From the NCBI GenBank assembly GCA_014529385.2, contig CM043963.1, positions 94,750,412 through 94,814,411 on the forward strand: DNA of 64,000 nt. Reading direction: 5' to 3'. The notes under the pieces were generated by a model, which saw only the letters and a list, made by a program, of their open reading frames with translations, was not told the DNA's origin and did no database searches. Within the stretch, counting starts at the first letter, position 1. Each line of letters opens with the position of its first letter. Shown here one piece after another: positions 45,481-57,139 of this stretch. Origin of the DNA: Adiantum capillus-veneris. Lineage: Eukaryota; Streptophyta; Polypodiopsida; Polypodiales; Pteridaceae. A program made the position numbers and the translations under genes.

Positions 45481-47968
45481 CTACAAGGATCGACCTACTT
45501 TAGTAGGATTGACCTAAAAAGTGGCTATCACCAAATAAGGATAGTTGATCAAGACATTGTAAAGACTGCATTTCGCACCACATTTGGTCTTTACGAATAC
45601 ATTGTCATGCATTTTGGCTTGACCAATGCACCAGCAACATTCAACTGCTTGATAGAGAAGCTGTTCCTCAAGCCTCATCGAACCTTCACTGGAGTGTTCT
45701 TTGATGATATTATCATCTACTCTAATTCATTAGACGAACACAAGCAACACCTCCAGGTAATATTTCAAGTTTTAAGAGAGAATAAAATTTATGTTAATCG
45801 AAAGAAAAGTGAATTTTTATTGCAAGAGATTCAGTATTTAGGTCACATTATCTCTCAAGATGGCATCCAAATGGATCCATCAAGTTAGAGGTAATAAAAG
45901 GATGGCCTAAACCACGGAATCTTCATGAACTAAGAAGCTTTATATGTATGTGTGCATACTATAGACGCTTCATAGAAAAGTTCTCACAAATTGCGGGACC
46001 ATTACATGACCTAACAAAGAAAAGGGTTAGGTATGCATGGTCTGCTAATGAGAACAATGCTTTTGAAAAGCTTATCTCTCAACCTGTACTTACACTACCG
46101 GATCTCTCAAAACCATTTGAGGTCCAATGTGATGATTGTGGTGATTGCCTTGGAGATGTTTTGCTTCAAGAAGGGCACGCCATAGGCTGTGAAAGTCGAA
46201 AGCTCGACCCTGTTGAGCAAGCTCTAGGCATATATGAAAAGGAACTCCTTGCAGTTCTACATGCCTTAGACTCATGGAAGCACTATTTATTGGGGACTCC
46301 TTTCATTCTGCGAGAATGGATCACCAAAGTGTTAAGTACTTCATGACGCAGACCAAGCTCTCCGACAAACAATTGAGGTGGGCAAATTTCCTTTCACAAT
46401 TTCATTTTCATATTGCTCACATTGCTGGTAAGCATAATCAAGTAGCTGATGCACTCTCAAGACGGCCGAGAGTGAATGCGGTTTCCATAGCAACTCACAA
46501 TGATCTATCTTCAATGATAGATGAGTAAGCTATTGATCCCGATTTTAGAGATGTGATTTCAACCCTTGCATTAGGGAAGAAAGAAGAACCATTTACGTTA
46601 CAAGATGGTTATCTTCTCTATGGCAATAGACTATGCGTTACTAACTCACTACATGAGAAAGTAATGTATGAATGTCATGCTCCTCCTTATGCGGGGCATA
46701 GAGGGATTCAGTCTACCTTAAAGGGAATTGAAACATATTTCTATTGGCCTACCATGAAAGTGAACGTACAAGAGTATGTTTCTAAATGTGTGGTATGCCA
46801 AAAGACAAAATTTGATAGTGGGAAGCAACCTGGATTGCTTCAACCCTTGACAATCGCTAATTCACCATGGGAGAGCATATCCATGGATTTTATCTTTGCA
46901 TTGCCTAAGTCTATCCATGGGAATACAGGAATATGGACGATAGTTGACAGGTTCAGTAAACAAGCTCATTTTATACATGTCAAAAAGACTATCAAAGCCC
47001 ATCAAATGGCAACCCTCTTCATTTCACAAATTTTCAAGTACCATGGCTTGCCAAAGTCGATAGTGTCAGATAGAGATCCTAGAATGACTAGTAATTTCTG
47101 GAAGGGTCTCTTTGAGAATTTAGGGACAAGGCTAAACTTCTCTTCGGCCTATCATCCACAAATGGATGGCCAAAGTGAAATAGCTAACCTAACAATTCTC
47201 GATCTACTAAAAGCCTATGTAACGGAAGTAGATCAAAGATCCCAATGGGAGAAGTACTTACCCTTAGTGGAGTATGCTTACAATAACACTATACATACTT
47301 CCACGGGAAAAGCACCTTTCGAGGTAATTGAGGGAAGATAAAAAAAGTCCCTTGCTACTTAAGGTACATGGGAAGATCTTCGCTACAGATGAGTATAGCC
47401 GAGACCTACAAGAATCTTTTCAAAAGATTAAGGATGCTATCTCTATCTCACAACAAAGGCAAAAGGCTACTCTGCTGACAAGCACAGAAGAGCCCAAGCC
47501 TTTAAAGAAAACGATTGCGTCTTATTAAAATTTCCCAAGGCTCGATTAAGGCACATGACGGGCAAGAATCCTACAGGACACCAAAAGTACTATGCTAAAC
47601 TAGCAAAAAGGTACTATGGTCCCTTCCAGATTCTTAGGTCAATCAATGAGATGGCCTATCAACTCAAGTTGCCCAATCATTGGCTCATACACAATGCTTT
47701 CCATGTGAGCTTCTTAAAGCCTTAAAAAGGAGAGCCACCTCAAGAACCAACTACTAAAGACCCACCGGAGATCAAGGACCAAGAAGAGGTGCTGCAGCCC
47801 GAGTCCATTCTCCGACATGAAGACAAGGTACTAAGAGGCGGTAAGACTATCCGACGATATCTTATTAAGTTTAAAAATTATCCTTTTGAAGATTCTAGAT
47901 GGATGCAAGGCATACAATTAAAGGATAACCTAAACCTTGTCAATGCTTACAATGCTTCCCAAGAGTAA
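45481..47968 (+). pseudogene. Chromovirus A RT, RNase H, integrase and chromodomain
   Basis: RT resumes with STYFSRIDLKSGYHQIRI, FGLTNAPATFNCLIEKLF and a catalytic FFDDIIIYS. RNase H is damaged (QCDDCGDCLGDVLLQEG). Integrase at 46553-47341 has the zinc region (HAPPYAGHRGIQ, CVVCQKTKFDSG), SMDFIFALPKS, VSDRDPRMTSNFW and YHPQMDGQSEI. A chromodomain near 47760-47960 (ESILRHEDKVLRGGKTIRRY, IKFKNYPFEDSRWM) identifies a chromovirus; such domains can steer insertion to heterochromatin. Stops and frame changes at about 45886, 46344, 46527, 47339 and 47526 inactivate it. Confidence 0.9.
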
Positions 47969-48170
47969 CCAAATGTACAGAATGTTAAAAATGAACAAAT
48001 TTTTTTCTTATAAGACTCTCTTTTTCTTTATTGTGCACAAAAATGAAGTAGTATGCATGCTTAGATCAAGTTTGCGGAGACGATGTCTCCCAAACACCAA
48101 GTAGAGCTTGTCACTCTACTATGGAAGATTGATAGGACTAATGTGCAAACATGCTTGCGGCAGCCTCAAG

Positions 48171-48222
48171 CCATTAGGAAAAATATGAACCGTCTAGGGG
48201 GCCCTTTGGGATTAAGGCTAAT
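48171..48222 (+). repeat. Left terminal inverted repeat of element E
   Basis: CCATTAGGAAAAATATGAACC followed after a short gap by GGGATTAAGGCTAAT. Both blocks recur in inverted orientation and the same order at 57671-57739, with one mismatch in the first block. The repeat may extend weakly outward. Confidence 0.7.
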
Positions 48223-48927
48223 TAGAGGCCAGCCAATGAGAAGAGGGTGGTGGACGCACTCTATGCCCTCAAAAATGTAGGGGGACAAAGTAGTTTTACA
48301 CTTCTTAAATGGGCTCTTACCTAGTGAGAAGGTGGGGTGGGGGGGTAGGGGGGGATGGGTGGGCCATATGGAACCTCCAACTTCCCTCCTTTTTGATCCG
48401 GTTTTGAAAAAATCCCAAAAATTTGAAAATTTTCAAAACTCAAATTTCATTTTCTTAAAACCCCCCTAAAACTATTTTATGGTCAAAACAACATTTTTTG
48501 ACCTCAAAAAGTCAAAACGTGCACCCAAAAATCCTAAAATTCTTTTTTTTTTTTTAAATTGCTATCCAGAGCTCCCGCAAAAGTAGTTCTTAGGCAAAAA
48601 GTGATTTTCTCTCTCTAGAACCCCTTTTCCAACCCCTCCTTGGTTGCAACCATCACACTCATCCTCTACTCCAACTCTCTCTCTCTCTCTCTACACCATC
48701 TCCATTGCTGCAGTAAGGAAGCTCCTCTCTCCTCCCCTACCACCTTCCATTGAATCACCAAGCAAAGGTTATCCACCTTCTCCTCCCATTGCCACACCAA
48801 GCAAGGGTTATCCACCTTCTCCTCCCATTGCCACAAGGGTTAACCACCTTCTCATATCACTTTATCCCACCTACATTGTAGCAACAAGCAAGGTCCTTCT
48901 CCTCCTCCTAGTTTTCTTTGCTCAACC

Positions 48928-50268
48928 ATGGCCAACTCTACTTCGCAAAGGCGGCCAAAGAATGAGGTCACAACACTTGCATGCCACAACACTAGAGGTG
49001 TAGATGATGAGTGGGTGCCACAAGAGTTCACCAAAGGTGCTTGGGTATACATGCAACTATCTGCTATTGGCCCTCATCGTGTGCGGAATCATGTAAACTT
49101 GGATCTTCATTGGAAAGGAAAGCTCCTTGGCTTCAAGAACCGCAAAGACAAGGGGACCGTAGCCATTGTGCAACATGTTTTCTCAATGTCAACCATGCAT
49201 TTGCAACAACCACCTCGATTTCCAACACATTGAAAGTACATGTTTTGAGAATACAAAGCTAGGTGTGAAATCATAGTGTAATGTTATTATGGATTCATAC
49301 TTAAGATTTGTGATGCATTTATAGTCATATTTCCATTCACATTGGTGGAGGAGCAGCCACTACATAGTCTCTCTGGCACATTTAATGCTATACATGCGGA
49401 TATTGGAGCAATAATGTTCCCACATCTTTTCCCAACCAAACTGGTTCAAAGAAAGATTTTCTTCTATTCTCACTCCTATATTGTCCCTACTTCTACACAA
49501 GCGTTTGGAATGCTTGAACCCATCAAAGTAACTTCCTTATTACGTATGGAGTGGCCGGTGCCAGATTTGTGGTCGGTAGCATCTTTCAAGCAAAAGATGA
49601 TAATAGATGTCCAAAACTCTTTGAAATGCTCTAAAGCTTCTAGGTCTGTGGGCTTGAGTTGGTGTTTGCCTATTCATTGTTTTGTGCACATTTTTAAAGA
49701 GTTTGGATTTGTGGAGACTACCACAATGCTTGTATGTAAAGATACGCATTACGAGGAATTAGGAAGGCTTTTAGAAGAGGACTGGGGTTTTGTGGAGGGC
49801 ATGCACAACGGGGACCGGTACCGTTGTAAGGTTGGAGCTTCAGGTATTGGAATGCGCTATTTGAAATCCCGCACCTCCTTGTACATACGATTTCAGTATG
49901 ATCGTTGGATGTGCAAGCTTGGAGTGTGGACTCCCTTACAGAGTGTAGACGGCGCTATTGAAAGCTTTGACATTGCAGTGAAGATGCCCAATGATGCTTT
50001 GGATGCAATCCAAGTGAACAAGCATTGGACTCTCAGTAATGTTCGAGAACATTTGGTTATTATGGGTTTTGAGGCCCTTCAACAAGCACAATTTCATTTA
50101 CAAGGTCACAAGGTGAGAATCCTTCCACCACATTTTCAATACATCATGGTTTGTCGATCATTGGATGCTTATTGTAATGAATGTCCGCAGATTGGGAAGA
50201 GAATGGAAGACAAATTGAAGGTCGAGGAGGACTGGGGGATGGATGGAACTATGCTATCGATCTTATAA
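48928..50268 (+). CDS. Element E gene 1, protein of unknown function
   Basis: It starts at an ATG in strong context (ACCATGGCC, 48928) and reads MANSTSQRRPKNEVTTL. It stays open to 49231, and a second open stretch in the same frame runs to 50268 (308 codons from 49342). One intron is likely between about 49170 and 49340; a CATACTTAAG acceptor at 49305 would keep frame. The first part includes WVYMQLSAIGPHRVRNHVN and the second TFNAIHADIGAIMFPHLFP, DWGFVEGMHNGDRYRCKVG and TLSNVREHLVIMGFEALQQ. I recognise no domain. Total is roughly 400 residues. Confidence 0.6.
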
Positions 50269-50512
50269 CTTTGTAACTCTTGCAATTTTCAAACTGATCC
50301 CCGCTGTAATCAACATGATTTGCTTCGGCAAATCATGCCTTTGAATATAATTTTTTGCATTGGGATGAGAAATCATTTTTTGGTGAAAGTGCCTTTTTTT
50401 AATGTCTTAAAAAAAGGGTCCATTATAAAAGAGGGGCCACCTAACTCATTCACTATTTTCACTTTTGCAACTCTTGAGCTCCTCCACTCTCTATCTACAC
50501 CCCAAGCTAGAC

Positions 50513-52100
50513 ATGGATGCTTCCACAGCCTCTGCATCTGCAGCCACATCCACCCCTTTGTCACGCTTCATCCTCTTCCTCGAGGACACCAAATACAAAG
50601 GGAAGTTGGACCTCCACACCTTTTTTACTCGTCTCCCTGACCTTGATGCCACACTTGCCCTTCACATGGATGCATTTGCCGAGATTTTTGCGTTCATGGA
50701 GAAGCACATCATAAAATATTCTGTATTTATCTCCCCACATGTAGGGATCTGGGTGCCTTGCGATCTTTTGCGCTATATACACAAAGGTGATTGCCCATTC
50801 TCCAAGCGGTTGCAAGGATTCCAAGAAATTGCAACCGATGCAGGCCATTACTTGGATGAGCAAGCCCCAGGGGTGTCAGCGCTCAAGAAGCGCAAGTTGG
50901 GGGTGGAGTACCTTTCTCAGTTTGCAACATTTATCTTCTTGGTGAGCGAGGAACCTGATTTGGAGGAGCTTCGCTTACCACACCTTCAGGTTGGGTCCTT
51001 TATCAAGGACACCAAGGAGCAGCAGGTTATCCCCATGAACCCTGCAGACAGCAGCGGAAGGAAAGGCACACCAGCTTGAGTACCCTAGGGGTCTTGAGGA
51101 AGTGGTTGAGAAATCCATAGTTGCGGCTGGCCGTAGTGAGACTCCAGTGCCACTACCACTGGCGGATGTGGCTATCCCAGAGGTAGAAATCAGCCGCTTC
51201 TCCTCAGTGTTAGTGGATGGGGAGGAGTATGTGTTCCTGCATGATTTGGAGAAATCATTTGGCCTGCGCATGGATGAATGCTTGAGCGTGCTATGCAACA
51301 GCACCAAATGTCCCTTAGACAATATGCCAGATGCCCTAGAAAGCAAGCTCTTGCCAGATGGGGACTCTTTTGTTGCTGACACTATTGCAGTTGTATGTGC
51401 GGAGGTCCTGGCAGCAGAGCAGTTGCACGTGGCTGATTAATAATTCCAAGCCACGCAAGCCAAGGTTGAGGCTGCTAGGATGCCTATGCCATTATGCAAC
51501 CTCCCATCTGATGATCCAAAGGTCGTATCTGTGGTGCATGGAAGCATTGACTTGGATGCAAAGGTCAACAGGGAGGAGGACGACAAGGAGAAGGAGGTAA
51601 ACTCTATCCTAAATTTCATGTTACTATTTTATCCTTCATTGTCTTTTTTCTCAACCTTCATCGGTTTATGACAGGATGTCGTGGAGGGTGATGATTTTGC
51701 TGCAAGGACGGGTGGCAAGCGGACGGGCTTTGGACCTCAAGCTTCCCTTGCGCATTACCTAGGACAACTCCCCCCTGGCGATGTGTCCATTATCCATAAT
51801 GAATTTACTCCCCAAGCCCATTTTATGACTTGGTCGTTAAAAGCTTTGAGCAAGTTTTTGTGTTTGAGCACCATTGCTCAAACTGCGCATCAAGTGTTCC
51901 TAGTGCGTAGATCCCTTGTATGCACAACGTTTGGCACTGGCTTTCGTGGTAAAGTGCTTTTCCAGATAGGTATGCATGCTTCCATTGGCTCAACAGACCC
52001 AAAGGCCATAGCGCAGTCCCTCTTGACTGGGGAGTTGCCTTACGCGCAAAATAGGCACCATGAAATGGTCAAAAAAATTATGAACTCCTTAGATACATGA
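50513..52100 (+). CDS. Element E gene 2, protein of unknown function
   Basis: The ATG is at 50513 (MDASTASASAATSTPLSRF). Exon 1 can end at CAG/GT (50989), with a short intron to 51047; alternatively there is a frameshift. A clear GT-AG intron lies at 51597-51674 (GAG/GTAAAC...GACAG/GATG, phase 0). The combined product is about 480 residues. Visible parts are LEDTKYKGKLDLHTFFTRL, VLVDGEEYVFLHDLEKSFGL, an acidic DREEDDKEKE-like stretch and TGFGPQASLAHYLGQLPPGD. Two adjacent in-frame TAA codons at 51438-51443 interrupt this copy. Function not recognised. Confidence 0.6.
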
Positions 52101-52297
52101 TGTAAAATCACCGTTTTGGAAGTAATAAAAAATATTTGAAATTGTCTCTCTATCTTGCAAATTCTTTTGAATGTGATTTGTCAATCTTGAAAATTGTTTC
52201 AATTGGTGATATGAAAATTGTTTTGATTAGTAACTTTGTAATTTCAAGTTATGTATGTAATTTCAGTCAATTTCAATAAATTTAAGTATTTTATGTT

Positions 52298-52447
52298 CCC
52301 TAGGGGGTAGATAAGCCTACCAAGGGCCAAAAAAAGCTTGGCCACAAGGGCGCGCAAATGGCCCATCCATCAGTTTTGGATGGGCCATTTGCGCGCCCTT
52401 GTGGCTAGGCTTTATTTTGTCCCTGGTAGGCTTATCTACCCCCTAGG
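52298..52447. repeat. Hairpin 1
   Basis: Arms of about 70 bp with a few mismatches around a short loop (near CAGTTTT). They include GGCCACAAGGGCGCGCAAAT and end in CCCTAGGGGGTAG. Confidence 0.9.
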
Positions 52448-52808
52448 ATACTTACAAAGCACAAATTTATTGAAATGAATTGGTTTTGCATCATTAATTT
52501 AGATGCACCCTTTTTATGGAAATTCTAGCATATGTTCACACTCAAGGACACTAGAAAAGGTGAAATCAATTATGAAATGAAGTTTCCAGCACACTATCAC
52601 CTGCTTTAGCTCTACCTAGTACACCCCTGCACCAAAAAGTCCAATTACATTGGACATTTGAAAAATCCAAATTAATGTTGCATAGACACTTGGTTTCACA
52701 ATATGTTTTTTTTTTGATATCCTATAGGGAATTCAAAGCTTGAAATGACCAAAAAAGGGTGTCCACAAGGATCCATGTAAAATAATGTTGCAAAACCAAT
52801 AGGTTTTA

Positions 52809-53003
52809 GTAAATTTGTGCTTTTTAAGTACCCTTGGGGGTAGATAGGCCTACAAGGGGCAAAAAAAAGCCTGGCCACAAGGGCGCGCAAATGGCCCATC
52901 CAAAACTGATGGATGGGCCATTTGCGCGCCCTTGTGGCCAGGCTTTTTTTTTTCCCCTTATAGGCTTATCTACCCCCAAGGGTACTTAAAAAGCACAAAT
53001 TTA
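52809..53003. repeat. Hairpin 2
   Basis: Arms of about 94 bp around an AAACTG loop. The loop is the reverse complement of that in hairpin 1, so the two hairpins are inverted with respect to each other. Confidence 0.9.
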
Positions 53004-53163
53004 CTGACATTGACTAAAATTACATACAGAACTTGAAATTACAAAGTCACTTCATTACAAAGATAATAGACACAGTAGACACAACTGTTGATCATATTGT
53101 CATTGGAAAGTCAAATCATTACAAAGATAAGGGTGTGCAATACAAAAAGAGGGGTAACTTCGG

Positions 53164-54060
53164 CTAATGCTCGAAGTCTCGTCGCAATCGACGTGCAAGC
53201 TGCATATCTTTTGGCTGTATTGTCACTCGCTTTGCATGTATGGCGCATAGGTTGGTATCTTCCAGCATCGAAATGATGTGGACCTCTGCAGCTTCTTGAA
53301 TAGCCTCTAGTGCTATTGCTTGCATTCTATACTGATTTCCATAGCTTTGAAGCACCTCCTTCACAATGCGAGCAAAGGGGGTGTGTCGAATCAAAAGCTC
53401 CGCCGTCTTCTGGTAGTGGCGGATTTCTGCAAATGCCCTTGCTATTTTTCGGCGCCGCTGCGGTTGTCTTGGGGGCACTTGCACATTTTCTGGCGGGCGG
53501 CGTTTAGGCTTCTTGAAAAACTTAGACTTGCGCCTGTTTACACGCTTAGGGGCTGGTTCTGCAGCCTCTTCTGATTCTTACTCTTCCCTTGGCTGCCGAT
53601 CTTGTCGTGTGGGGAGAGCTCCCTGGCCTCCAGGCAATGTCTTCCCCCCAACGGCCACCTGGTGTGTGCGCGGTATTTTATCTTGCAGCCATGGTGGCTC
53701 ACTCTCTGATTCAGTGTCTGTATGGACCACCCGAGTCCTGGATGGTCCTGCTTGTGATTGGTGGCGCGACGGCTGCTCCCTATCGAACTCTGTTGTTTGC
53801 TGGCCCTCTTCTTCTCTCCAGCGATGGGCACGTTGCTTCATTCTCCTTCTAGGTGTTATATCTTGAGGAGGTGGAGATTCAACAGTCCTCGATGACTCTC
53901 GTGCCCTACCACCATGCCCACTACCAGATGAGTTCCTAGAACGGCCAGGCGTTCGTGGCCGTTTTCTTGTGCCTTTAAGCCATGACGGCTTCTCACATCC
54001 TTGGAGGGTGTTTTTGTTGGCAGGCGGATGCTCTTTCGCGGTTTGTTTGGTGCACGCCAT
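53164..54060 (-). CDS. Histone H3-like protein with long basic tail (element E)
   Basis: One 298-codon minus-strand frame with a single in-frame TAA at 53578-53580. It begins [11 protein letters not shown], close to the H3 tail start but with Cys at residue 2 and Glu at residue 9. About 200 residues of basic, serine/arginine/proline-rich tail follow. The C-terminal 95 residues are a histone H3 fold: [63 protein letters not shown]. By my alignment loop 1 has the canonical H3 length, without the insertion usual in plant CENH3. It would be expected to pair with H4 in a nucleosome. The stop lies in an acidic stretch at residue 161, between tail and fold, and may make this copy a pseudogene. Confidence 0.85.
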
Positions 54061-54117
54061 TTCGTTGGTAAGAGCTCACCTGTTCTTAAGAAATGAGTGG
54101 TTTATGAGAGCATGCAA

Positions 54118-54125
54118 TATTTATA
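54118..54125 (-). promoter_or_regulatory. TATA box of the H3-like gene
   Basis: TATAAATA on the minus strand, about 58 bp upstream of the ATG at 54060 and within the 125 bp that separate this gene from the end of the transposase-like gene. Confidence 0.55.
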
Positions 54126-54184
54126 AGGGCCCTGTTCACACTAATTTTTTTTTTTAAAGTATTATTTTTAAAATAAACATGTCG

Positions 54185-57139
54185 CTAAGAGTTGGACCCT
54201 GCGTTCACATTTAGTGACTCGCGCAGTATCCACTTTGATCCTTGTCGCACTCTGCATCGCCACCATGCAACATGCGTGGTAGGACCTTGCGACATTTGCC
54301 ACTTGTTGCTATGCTCTTGACGACTCCATTTCCGCACTTCAATAGCAATCTTGGATTGTCGCGCACGCTCCATTGTGAGCTTATGAGAAAATGTTGTGCG
54401 AAAAAACCAATTGAACATCTCCTCCAAATAATTGGATTGCACCATTCCACCACCATGTCGAGTATTTTTGAAGTACACTCTCCTTGCTCGATAATGGGAC
54501 TTCTCCATGCCTTGAGTGCTAAAAATTTCAAGCGATCCATACTTGTGCATAAAAAATGCACCATGCGCAAACAAGATATGTTGTTCACATGAGTAAACGA
54601 TCCACATTATTAAATAAAAACAATCCCTTGTAATGAATACACCATGTAAAATGACTTACCATGTAATGTGTGATGTTATTTTCACCCCAACAAAGGGTGA
54701 AGACCTTGGTAAAATCCGCCAAGGCTTCTTGAAATGATTGGCGTTGTTCTTCTGTTGTGCTGTTAAGGCCCATAAGCTTGACCATTTTATCAAAATGTGC
54801 CCAAACTTTCTTGCGCTTGTTTGCAAGCTTGCCATTTGAATCATTGTCGGTAGTAGCTTTACATAACTCCTTCCAAAGCTCCCAAAGGTTACCTACCTGC
54901 TGGTTGGAGCTGTTTTGAGCATCATATCGACTTGGCTTTCCTTGGGAAACTTTCTTCAAAAAGTGTCTAGCTTTTTGTCCACTCATTGACACTTGTTGAG
55001 CAATTTCATGTGCCTCCCCTGTGTTCTTTGCAGCAACGATAGACAAATTTCCACCGTGACAGCCAATGGAATTCAAGAGTACCTCCACTCTTTCGATCGC
55101 TTCCTGGGACTTTTCCAACAGTTTCATTGTGAAAGCATAGTCAATGTGGAGCTTCAATAGCCTATCAAAAATGCGCATGAATGCGTGTAATGTACAAAAA
55201 TGTACATTCGATAGAGGAAATCGAAAGATTGGATTCCAAGCGTGGTCCTTTTGATCACAGTCTGGGGCATTGAGCATGGGACATCTCAGAATAGACGCTT
55301 CCCATTCTCTACCTTCATCTTCGACATCACGACAATCTAACCCTTGTTCTCCATGCCCTTGCCATGGAAGCATGGAACCGGCCTTTGCAGTGCTCTTATG
55401 TGATTTTTTTCCATTAGGTTTGTACCCTCGAGTGCAAAATGGACAAGGCATGAGAGAAGAAGCCCCTTGTTTGCAGCCAAGCAAACACTTTATGGTCTTC
55501 AAATTCCCACCTAAGTGCCACTCCACATCATAACTACCAAAACCCTCAATCTCCAACTTCTGACTTGCAATTTGGGAGTGTATTACTCCTGTGATCCATG
55601 GAGTTCTCTCAAAAATCCATGAAAGTACTCCATTGGTCTCTTTGGGCACCTCAATAGCACCCAACCACCAAATGTCTTTCTCTGATTGCACGCTAAAAGA
55701 TGGGGTGGGAGATGGCTCGACTGAATCCCTTCGCTTGGTTTGCAGAAGGGCCTCGTTCATTAGAGTGACACTTAGCCTCTCTAACCATCGGCCTTTCACT
55801 ATTTGACACTCATCGAGTTTCAGCACAAAAGCGACTTTTGTGCCAAGCACTACAAAATAAATAGTGCTAAGACCTTAAACTTCAGAGTCTATGATAAGAA
55901 TAATACCAAAGAAAAAAGTAAAGTGTGTCACCTTCTTCCGGTAACTCGTAAAATCTAAGCATGGCTTTTTGAAGCCTTCTAAGATCCACGAAAATATTGT
56001 TCCACATTGTGTAAGGAAAGCCCTTCTCCGAAGGTCTTATGGATTGTTTCTTACCTTTTCCCCTTGTCTTTGTTGCGCACGAAGCATAAAAGGAAGTTGG
56101 CATTGTGTCCTCAATGTGTACGTATGTCCCAATGCGGGAGAACACATCTTCGTTTGTAGCCTTCTTTGCAAGCTTGACCTTGTGAGGAACCGAAAATAGG
56201 TTTTTCACAATGCCATGTTCTTTGAGGGCATCCTTTAGGAGTTGGAAAATATCCTGATAGGATTTGGTGCTGATTCCAGCCTCATCACAAGCTTGTTGAA
56301 CGTCATCATCACTAACCACAGTTCTTAATTTACGCATAAGGTCCTTGGTGACTGCATCCTTAATGTGCTTACCTCCAGGTGATTGTAAGATAGAAATCAC
56401 GTCCTGGGTATTGAGACAACTAGTGAGAAGGTTGACTCGATCATCTTGGCTTGTTCCACCGCATGCCTCCTGGATGAAGTTTCTAGCAACAAATAAACAT
56501 AAATGTTAGAAAATAGTGTGAAGTAAGAATGCATCATGCAAGTAAAGACCAAATCACCTTGTGGCTGTAATTCGTTGTTTGCGTGCTCCTCCTGAATGTG
56601 CAAGAGTTTCAATGGATTAATACGTGCTCTTGCGTTCCCTTGCACCAAGGGGTGTTTCTTTTAAGTATGTGATGGTGTTGGTAAGCTTTTGGATGTGGGA
56701 CTCATTTTCTTGAATTTGTTGTTCAAGAGTTTTAACTACCCTCTCCGAAGAAGCAACACTCTCTTGTAATGCCGTCGTCTTGAGGTGAAGAGCTTGACAT
56801 TCGTGCATCCACATATGCAAAGAAGCACCTGCACCCATACACAACCGCTTGCAATAGCCTAACAAGCCTGCTTCTCCCCTCCCAAGAAATTGAATAAATG
56901 TGGAAAGGCTATTAAACGGTGGATGGGAAGCGGCTTATAGGATCGTAAGGGTACAAATGGCCATCCACCCAAATGTCAACATTGGTCTCATAAGCGGTGC
57001 GACGTTCCTGTGATGACCTTTGATCACCTTCACTAGTGGTCTTCGGTGCAAATGCCGTGGGTAAGCGAATATGTATGATTTTGGTGTGCGGAGTACGTGG
57101 TGGTGGAAGCAAACCATTTGTGATGTCCGTGAGCACCAT
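54185..57139 (-). CDS. Transposase-like multi-exon gene of element E
   Basis: Minus-strand exons: about 57139-56646 (ATG at 57139, with a frame change near 56925), about 56591-56559, 56482-55932, 55849-54660 and a last exon ending at 54185. Donors and acceptors are GT-AG (for example GAAG/GTGACAC and TTTTGTAG/TGC, phase 1); the acceptor of the last intron is unclear. The protein is about 800 residues: a coiled coil near the start (VVKTLEQQIQENESHIQKL), QEACGG, a cysteine pair PCPFCTRG, LHAFMRIFDRLLKLH and, in the last exon, KYGSLEIFSTQGMEKSHYRARR. The last two resemble motifs I recall in uncharacterised transposon-derived proteins of animals and fungi. The family is not identified. Confidence 0.6.

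Larger units (their letters stand above)
52222..53056. repeat. Large inverted repeat with a hairpin in each arm
   Basis: The left arm (about 52222-52570) and right arm (about 52700-53056) are inverted copies. For example, the 50 bp left of the first hairpin reappear, inverted, right of the second, and both inner flanks share ATTGGTTTTGCA-type sequence. Each arm contains its own near-perfect hairpin. The structure lies exactly between the stop of gene 2 (52100) and the stop of the H3-like gene (53164), where opposing transcripts would meet. Confidence 0.85.

Noticed and set aside
48644-49003. Proline/serine-rich frame upstream of gene 1
   Set aside because: It is a CT-rich leader with a 30-bp tandem repeat, and it overlaps the better-supported ATG at 48928 in another frame.
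53164-53484. Ordinary host core histone H3 gene
   Set aside because: The fold is too divergent from the near-invariant plant H3, the tail is about 200 residues long, and it sits inside a TIR-bounded element.
53513-53866. Forward-strand frames opposite the H3-like gene
   Set aside because: They are antisense shadows of the basic tail; the minus-strand frame carries the recognisable H3 fold and start.
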